Shown here piece by piece: positions 63,607 through 64,000 of a DNA stretch of 64,000 bases; the stretch's first letter is position 1; each line of letters opens with the position of its first letter. This DNA is from Brienomyrus brachyistius (lineage: Eukaryota > Chordata > Actinopteri > Osteoglossiformes > Mormyridae), in NCBI RefSeq assembly GCF_023856365.1, contig NC_064542.1, forward strand, positions 16,840,863 through 16,904,862, written 5' to 3'. The notes below the pieces were generated by a model. The model was not told the DNA's origin, did no database searches, and saw only the letters and a list, made by a program, of their open reading frames with translations. Position numbers and translations under genes: made by a program.

Positions 63607-63800
63607 GTCTTCCTCCGATGTGGCGTCTGATCGCCAGAGAGACGGCGCGCTTTCGACGTCGCCCCCGAAGCACAGCTGTGACAGATGCTGGGTAAAGCGG
63701 CAGCGGCGAAGTGAGGCGGGGCTGTTTGCGAGCGCGGCATCCCCGCCCCTCCTCCTGTTTGTCCCAAGCGAACTTCTCGTCTGATCTCCGTGTACACCCT
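63607..63800 (-). promoter_or_regulatory. dock11: dock11 5' UTR and CpG-rich promoter region
   Basis: The GC- and CpG-rich stretch just upstream of the start codon. GC boxes are visible (CCCCGCCC at about 63741, GGCGGGGC at about 63715) and no TATA box is obvious, which fits a CpG-type promoter. The transcription start cannot be fixed. Above about 63800 the sequence turns AT-rich. Confidence 0.6.
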
Positions 63801-64000
63801 CTCTCTGTTTTATCTGGTTTATCATACACCAGGCACTGAACATTATGCTTCTCTACTAATGAAATGTCTCATAAGGATGGGATACATATATGTGTTTTGT
63901 ACTTAACTAAAAGTACATGAAATCACTAAGTGAACTCTATGTTATGCAATAAAATCGTACAAGCAATCTACATGACAAAATTATGTAAGAAACTTTCGTC
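63801..64000. other. upstream flank of dock11
   Basis: AT-rich; no feature recognised. The window ends here, so a neighbouring gene cannot be seen. Confidence 0.5.

Noticed and set aside
1..64000. A novel multi-gene defence, metabolic or mobile system
   Set aside because: The window is the inside of one vertebrate gene. No gene cluster, operon or self-sufficient mobile system was found.

Overview
This is a vertebrate nuclear window, almost certainly from a teleost fish. Coding sequence is split into short GT-AG exons, introns are long and AT-rich, and the introns carry fish-type repeats: tRNA-derived SINEs, L2 and CR1/Rex1-like LINEs, Tc1-like and hAT-like DNA elements, and many micro- and minisatellites. 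I see no prokaryotic operon, phage, CRISPR array or other microbial system.

One gene fills the window on the minus strand: dock11 (zizimin-2), a DOCK-D family guanine nucleotide exchange factor. I reconstructed 53 coding exons from the start codon at 63606-63604 to the stop at 1245-1243. The exon lengths sum to 6150 nt (2049 residues plus stop), every junction is GT-AG, and every phase matches its neighbour. Domain order is an N-terminal DOCK-D region (about 1-155), a PH domain (about 158-268), a DHR-1/C2 lipid-binding domain (about 636-815), a long armadillo-like middle (about 816-1570) and the catalytic DHR-2 (about 1580-2015). Assignment to DOCK11 rather than DOCK9 or DOCK10 rests on diagnostic stretches such as [29 protein letters not shown] and [10 protein letters not shown].

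Layout from the gene's 5' end: a GC-rich promoter/5' UTR at 63607-63800; a 5.1 kb first intron; exons 2-12 (58.4-43.1 kb) for the N-terminus and PH domain, spaced by repeat-rich introns; exons 13-22 (41.7-33.9 kb) reaching the end of DHR-1; exons 23-42 (33.4-16.3 kb) for the middle region; exons 43-52 (15.8-5.2 kb) for DHR-2; a 3.8 kb last intron; and terminal exon 53 at 1332-1243, with 3' UTR and flank below it.

The most unusual feature is at the 3' half of the gene. Four 5' splice sites among exons 41-46 sit in or directly beside repeat DNA: a 24-bp in-frame repeat that copies the exon 41 donor four times, a GTGCA pentamer run at the exon 43 donor, a Tc1-like transposon whose TA target site is part of the exon 45 donor, and a 28-bp minisatellite starting a few bases inside intron 46. 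No undescribed multi-gene system was found.
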